From Aliishimia sp963678085 (lineage in GTDB: Bacteria; Pseudomonadota; Alphaproteobacteria; Rhodobacterales; Rhodobacteraceae), in assembly GCA_963678085.1 (NCBI GenBank), contig OY782680.1, forward strand, positions 2,356,001-2,420,000: DNA of 64,000 nucleotides. Direction: 5' to 3'. Below the pieces are notes generated by a model. The model made no database searches, was not told the origin of the DNA, and worked only from the letters and a program-made list of their open reading frames with translations. The number at the start of each line of letters is the position of its first letter. The first letter of the stretch is position 1. Positions 60,322 to 64,000 of the stretch are shown piece by piece. The translations under genes were made by a program, and so were the position numbers.

Positions 60322-61329
60322 ATGACAGCTCCTTTGATTGACCCGTTTCAACGCGCCATCACATACTTGCGCGTTTCCGTAACAGACCGCTGCGATTTTC
60401 GCTGCGTCTATTGCATGTCAGAGAATATGACCTTTCTGCCCAAGAAAGAGCTCCTGACACTGGAAGAGCTGGACCGCATGTGTTCAACCTTTATCCGGCT
60501 CGGCGTTAAAAAGCTGCGAATCACCGGCGGGGAACCTTTGGTGCGCCGCGACATCATGCGCTTTTTCACCGCGATGGGGCGGCATTTAGACAGCGGCGCG
60601 CTCGAGGAATTGACACTGACCACCAACGGCTCACAGCTTGAAAAATATGCCAAGGACCTAGCAGCGGTTGGCGTGCGCCGGGTGAATGTGTCGCTTGATA
60701 CGCTGGATGAAGAGAAATTCGCGCAAGTCACCCGCTGGGGGCGCTTGGCGCAAGTGTTGCGCGGGATTGATAGGGCACAAGCAGCGGGATTGCGCGTCAA
60801 GATAAACGCGGTCGCTCTAAAAGGATTTAACGAGCCCGAGCTGTTTGAAATCACCGAATGGTGCGCGACGCGCGAAATGGATCTCACCTGGATTGAGGTG
60901 ATGCCCATGGGCGATATCGGCAATGAAAACCGAATTGGACAATATTGGTCCCTGAACGATGTCCGTGCCAGCTATGGCGAACGCTATCAGATCACCGATT
61001 TGGCCGAGCGCACCGGCGGTCCCGCGCGCTATGTGCGACTGGAGGAGAGCGGGCAAAAGATCGGGTTTATTACCCCGCTCAGCCATAATTTCTGTGAAAG
61101 CTGTAACCGGGTGCGCATTACCTGCACGGGAGAGATATATATGTGCCTAGGCCAAGAGGATATGGCGGACCTGCGCCCGGCGCTGCGCAATTTCCCCGAG
61201 GATGATGCACCGCTCGAAAACGCCATCCGCAGCGCAATCAACCTAAAGCCCAAAGGGCATGATTTCGATTATACCCGCCAAGAGGTCGGCGGAAAAATGT
61301 CACGCCATATGAGCCATACCGGCGGATAA
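60322..61329 (+). CDS. moaA: GTP 3',8-cyclase MoaA
   Basis: 335 aa radical-SAM enzyme starting molybdenum cofactor synthesis from GTP. N-terminal cluster motif CDFRCVYCM (about 28-36). The C-terminal cluster cysteines lie in FCESCNRVRITCTGEIYMCLGQ (about 256-277), and the protein ends GGKMSRHMSHTGG with the family's terminal Gly-Gly. moaC is not adjacent. waaA follows after 8 bp. Confidence 0.97.
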   Translation: MTAPLIDPFQRAITYLRVSVTDRCDFRCVYCMSENMTFLPKKELLTLEELDRMCSTFIRLGVKKLRITGGEPLVRRDIMRFFTAMGRHLDSGALEELTLTTNGSQLEKYAKDLAAVGVRRVNVSLDTLDEEKFAQVTRWGRLAQVLRGIDRAQAAGLRVKINAVALKGFNEPELFEITEWCATREMDLTWIEVMPMGDIGNENRIGQYWSLNDVRASYGERYQITDLAERTGGPARYVRLEESGQKIGFITPLSHNFCESCNRVRITCTGEIYMCLGQEDMADLRPALRNFPEDDAPLENAIRSAINLKPKGHDFDYTRQEVGGKMSRHMSHTGG

Positions 61330-61337
61330 CACGGGCG

Positions 61338-62585
61338 ATGCATCTCACATCCGCCTATCGGCTCTATCGCGCGCTGTCTTGGGCGGCACTCCCAATTGTC
61401 TGGCAATTGGAAAAAAGAAAGCAAATCAAATCTCTAACACCTAAATCTCGCACCTTAGAAAAGCTGGGGCATCCAACAGAGCAGCGCCCAGATGGTCAAT
61501 TATTTTGGTTTCACGCAGCCTCTGTTGGCGAAAGCAAATCGATCCTCCCCCTTATCTGCAAACTTGGCGAGCTGCGCCCCGATCTGCACTTTCTAATCAC
61601 CTCGGGCACCGCGACCTCTGCTGCGCTTATCGCTCAGAATATGCCGCCGCGTAGTGTTCATCAATTTGCACCGCTTGACGCCCCTGGGCCCGTTGCACGT
61701 TTTTTGACCCATTGGCGCCCCGAAGCGGGTGTTTTTGTTGAGAGCGAGCTTTGGCCGAATTTGATTGTCGCTTGCCAGCGTCGTGATGTTCCTCTCGCCC
61801 TAATCAATGCCCGGCTTTCACAAAAATCCCTACAAAAATGGGCCTCGCGCCCGAAGACCGCGAAGCTATTATTTGGCGGGTTTCGGTTTATCTCAGCCCA
61901 GACTGAGGCCGTTGCAGCTGCGCTTAAGCCCTTTACCGACCTTGATCACATCGTGACGGGCCTCAACCTAAAGGCCCACGGCGCGCCGCTACCTGTTGAC
62001 GAAAACACACTGAGCCAGGCGAAAACCGCATTAAATGGACGGCCCGTTTGGGTGGCCGCCTCAACCCATGCCGGGGAGGAGGAAATCGTTCTCCAGGCGC
62101 ATAAAGACCTTCTGCAGACCCATCCTGACCTTTGCCTTATCCTTGCCCCCCGCCATCCCGAGCGCGGGGATGAGATTGCTGGGATTATTTCAAATTTCGG
62201 ATGGCCCGCCCCCCGGCGCAGCCTGGGCGATTGGCCTTCGGGCCCGGTCTATCTTGCCGACACGCTTGGCGAGCTTGGCACTTGGTATGCCGCCACCGAC
62301 ACTGTGTTTCTGGGCGGCTCGCTCTTTCCCATCGGCGGGCATAATCCCTTTGAAGCCCTGCAAAGCGGCGCGCGATTGATCAGCGGCCCACATGTGGAGA
62401 ATTTCGCCGAAATCTACGAAGAGCTGAGGGCTGAAAACGCTGTGACTTTCGCCGCCAATTCAGACGAAATCGCACAGACTGTTCTTGCGCGCCCACACGC
62501 TCCAAGCACACCCATTTCGGGAGATCAGACTGCGGACGCATTAGAGGGTTTTGCCCAAGATCTGCTGACCGCATTGGAGGCCTAG
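61338..62585 (+). CDS. waaA: Kdo transferase WaaA
   Basis: 415 aa 3-deoxy-D-manno-octulosonic acid transferase, adding Kdo to lipid A at the inner membrane. An N-terminal amphipathic/membrane segment (about 3-22) is followed by FWFHAASVGESKSILPLI with the catalytic Glu, VFVESELWPNLI, WVAASTHAGEEEIVL, LAPRHPERGDEI and GGHNPFEALQSGARLISGPHVENF. Length is normal. Paired with a glycosyltransferase behind it. Confidence 0.94.
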   Translation: MHLTSAYRLYRALSWAALPIVWQLEKRKQIKSLTPKSRTLEKLGHPTEQRPDGQLFWFHAASVGESKSILPLICKLGELRPDLHFLITSGTATSAALIAQNMPPRSVHQFAPLDAPGPVARFLTHWRPEAGVFVESELWPNLIVACQRRDVPLALINARLSQKSLQKWASRPKTAKLLFGGFRFISAQTEAVAAALKPFTDLDHIVTGLNLKAHGAPLPVDENTLSQAKTALNGRPVWVAASTHAGEEEIVLQAHKDLLQTHPDLCLILAPRHPERGDEIAGIISNFGWPAPRRSLGDWPSGPVYLADTLGELGTWYAATDTVFLGGSLFPIGGHNPFEALQSGARLISGPHVENFAEIYEELRAENAVTFAANSDEIAQTVLARPHAPSTPISGDQTADALEGFAQDLLTALEA

Positions 62586-62588
62586 CCC

Positions 62589-63644
62589 TTGATAGATATG
62601 AATAAAATCGACGTGATTGCCCCCAATTTCAAAAAACGGATGAGCGGGGTAACCTCCACCGTCATCCGCCTGGTTCCGCTGCAAGCGCAAGAGATCGGGA
62701 TTGTGAGCACCGGGCCAAAGCTGCCTGCTGAGCTGCCGCAAATTCCGATGCCCGCTCTGTTGACGATGCCCCGGCGCGGGCCTTCGGGGTATCGTGTATG
62801 GCATGCGCGGCGCAACTCCGAGATGCTGCCGGGGATTGTGCTGAAATACCTGTTTCGTAAGAAGCTGAAATTGCTCTTCACCTCGGCGGCGCAACGGCGG
62901 CATTCCGGCTATACGCGCTGGCTGCTGCGGCGCATGGATGCCATTATTGCGACCTCCTCGCGCTCTGCCAGCTATCTAGAGCATGAGGCCACCGTCATCC
63001 CGCACGGGATCGACACAGACCAGTTTCACCCCGTTGAAGATAAGACCGCAGTTCGCACCGAGTTGGGCCTGCCGATCCATGGCAAACTTGTGGGGTGTTT
63101 TGGACGTATTCGCCCGCAAAAGGGCTGCGATCTATTTGTTGATATGATGATCCGCCTGTTGCCAAAACACCCAGATGTCACCGCCATTATGATGGGCGGA
63201 GTGACGGAACAATTCCGTGATTTTGTCAAAGAGCAGCAGGAAAAAATTGACGCGGCAGGTCTGCGCGAACGGCTGCTTATCCTGCCTGAGGCACCAGATT
63301 TTCAGATCACTCAGTATTTTCAAGCCCTTGATCTTTATATCGCGCCGCAGCGTTGGGAGGGGTTTGGCCTCACCCCGCTTGAGGCAATGGCCTGCGCCGT
63401 TCCCGTAGTGGCCACGCGCGCGGGCGCGTTCGAGGATCTCATTCTTGATGGGGAGACCGGGCATCTCTGCGACATTGAGGATCTGGATGCGCTTACCGCC
63501 GGGGCTGATGATCTATTGTCTGACAATTTTAAAAGGCAAGCTTGGTCAACGGCTTGCCTGGCGCGCGCCACCCAGAATTTTCAACTCAGCAAAGAGGCGC
63601 AGGCGATCACTGCGATCTACCGGCGCCTTTTGTCTGACACTTAA
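62589..63644 (+). CDS. family 4-type glycosyltransferase (LPS core)
   Basis: 351 aa GT-B glycosyltransferase. N-terminal IDVIAPNFKKRMSGVTSTVIRLVPLQAQ, acceptor-side HGIDTDQFHPVEDK, donor-side GCFGRIRPQKGCDLFVDMM and the E-x7-E motif WEGFGLTPLEAMACAVPVVATRAGAFEDLI. Position behind waaA suggests LPS core assembly. TTG 62589 has GGAGG eight bases upstream and is preferred; ATG 62598 is too far from it. It carries TTGTCTGACAA at 63516 (Leu-Ser-Asp-Asn) and a near-copy at its stop. It overlaps the M20 gene by 4 bp. Confidence 0.9.
   Translation: MIDMNKIDVIAPNFKKRMSGVTSTVIRLVPLQAQEIGIVSTGPKLPAELPQIPMPALLTMPRRGPSGYRVWHARRNSEMLPGIVLKYLFRKKLKLLFTSAAQRRHSGYTRWLLRRMDAIIATSSRSASYLEHEATVIPHGIDTDQFHPVEDKTAVRTELGLPIHGKLVGCFGRIRPQKGCDLFVDMMIRLLPKHPDVTAIMMGGVTEQFRDFVKEQQEKIDAAGLRERLLILPEAPDFQITQYFQALDLYIAPQRWEGFGLTPLEAMACAVPVVATRAGAFEDLILDGETGHLCDIEDLDALTAGADDLLSDNFKRQAWSTACLARATQNFQLSKEAQAITAIYRRLLSDT
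63516..63526. repeat. TTGTCWGACAA palindrome inside the glycosyltransferase gene
   Basis: Exact TTGTCTGACAA, extended ATTGTCTGACAATT. A second near-match TTGTCTGACAC follows at 63630-63640 over the stop region. Confidence 0.8.
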
Positions 63645-64000
63645 CCTGCGGCGGGCATACGCTGCTCGATGATCTCCGCCCACCAGCTGCACCCGGCCGG
63701 GATTGCCTCGTCGTTGAAGTTGTATTTAGGGTGATGCACCATAGCTGTGTCCCCATTGCCGATCAGGATGTAGGCTCCGGGGCGCTCTTCGAGCATAAAG
63801 GCAAAATCCTCGCCGCCCATCACCAGCGGGGCCTCATCGCATTGTCCGCTAATACTGCGCGCAACGTCCGCGGCGAAGGTGGTTTGCTCATCGTGATTCA
63901 CCATCACGGGATAGTTGCGATGATAATTTACCACAGCCGTGCCACCAAAGGTCGCCGCAACGCCAGCGCAAATCTCGCCAATCCGCCGCTCTGCCAGATC
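63641..64000 (-). CDS. M20-family amidohydrolase, C-terminal part (5' end outside window)
   Basis: The 119 codons visible run to the right edge in frame and end at TAA 63641. The segment has TTFAADVARSISG and the M20D signature MGGEDFAFMLEERPGAYILIGNG with its metal-ligand region, plus HHPKYNFNDEAIPAGCSWWAEI. This is the end of a hippurate hydrolase/amidohydrolase-type zinc peptidase, cleaving N-acyl amino acids or similar amides. The start and catalytic N-terminal part are not in view. Confidence 0.88.
   Translation of the reverse strand, partial: DLAERRIGEICAGVAATFGGTAVVNYHRNYPVMVNHDEQTTFAADVARSISGQCDEAPLVMGGEDFAFMLEERPGAYILIGNGDTAMVHHPKYNFNDEAIPAGCSWWAEIIEQRMPAAG

Noticed and set aside
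1..64000. CRISPR arrays, insertion sequences, prophage or integrative element
   Set aside because: No regularly spaced long repeats, transposase, integrase or phage structural genes. tRNA genes have no adjacent integrase or duplicated 3' end.

Overview
The window looks like chromosomal DNA of a marine alphaproteobacterium of the Roseobacter group (Rhodobacterales). The evidence is gene content and order: heterotetrameric sarcosine oxidase (soxBDAG), a clear dimethylsulfoniopropionate (DMSP) demethylase gene dmdA next to the acrylyl-CoA reductase gene acuI, ornithine-lipid acyltransferase olsB, several TRAP transporter genes, CcmI of the Rhodobacter type, and Rhodobacterales DUF families (DUF1289, DUF1326/DUF2182, DUF2189). 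GC content is moderately high, coding density is very high, and most adjacent genes touch or overlap. I saw no IS element, prophage, CRISPR array or rRNA.

Layout. 1-5825 (minus): sarcosine oxidase operon soxB-(membrane protein)-soxD-(LprI-like protein)-soxA-soxG, cut by the left edge. 5993-7956 (plus): ccmI-ruvX-DUF1289. 8072-13569 (minus): DUF2182-DUF1326-dmdA-acuI-HIT-phrB, with a divergent FadR-type GntR regulator at 13689. 14642-16736 (minus): small membrane protein, tRNA-Pro(UGG), DUF192, double cold-shock-domain protein, pdxH. 16894-18222 (plus): fabI-gpt. 18219-21354 (minus): ABC-F ATPase, olsB, bamE. 21479-26838 (plus): yceD-rpmF-plsX-fabH-ihfA-merR, tRNA-Pro(GGG), long dCTP deaminase. 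27054-27389 is a small unknown gene in an AT-richer islet. 27557-33945 (minus): dgt-argS-SPOR-nagZ-scpA-scpB. 34040-34873 (plus): erpA-type gene and an SRPBCC gene. 34874-35562 holds a candidate structured RNA (6S-like) and tRNA-Asp. 35563-40164 (minus) is a TRAP transporter, divergent from a plus-strand signalling cluster (histidine kinase, NarL-type regulator, CheC-like phosphatase, second histidine kinase; 40410-44331). 44398-47451 is ilvB-(lipoprotein)-ilvN behind a classical leader-peptide attenuator. 47435-55804 is a catabolic/accessory stretch: XRE regulator, Rieske oxygenase, small protein, DUF2189, amidase, DegT aminotransferase, MmgE/PrpD, phosphoglycolate phosphatase. 55915-63644 is envelope precursor and repair: glmU-glmS-alkD-like, lipoprotein, moaA, waaA, glycosyltransferase. 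An M20 peptidase is cut by the right edge.

How it fits together. Methylated osmolyte use is a theme: DmdA and sarcosine oxidase both load one-carbon units onto tetrahydrofolate, and AcuI disposes of acryloyl-CoA. The GntR regulator sits where it could control the dmd operon, and two imperfect palindromes lie in the divergent promoter region. The rest is mainly core metabolism: fatty acid, phospholipid, amino-sugar and branched-chain amino acid synthesis, and chromosome segregation.

The most unusual signals are (i) at least fourteen exact TTTGCAAA palindromes packed into 2 kb over phrB and the HIT gene, partly as in-frame 12-bp tandem units; (ii) recurrence of the palindrome TTGTCWGACAA, like the sites before dmdA, inside four unrelated genes; (iii) a gene inserted into the sox operon between two exact 17-bp copies of the coupled stop/start junction; (iv) a CheC-like protein wired into a TRAP-associated two-component cluster with no chemotaxis genes in view.
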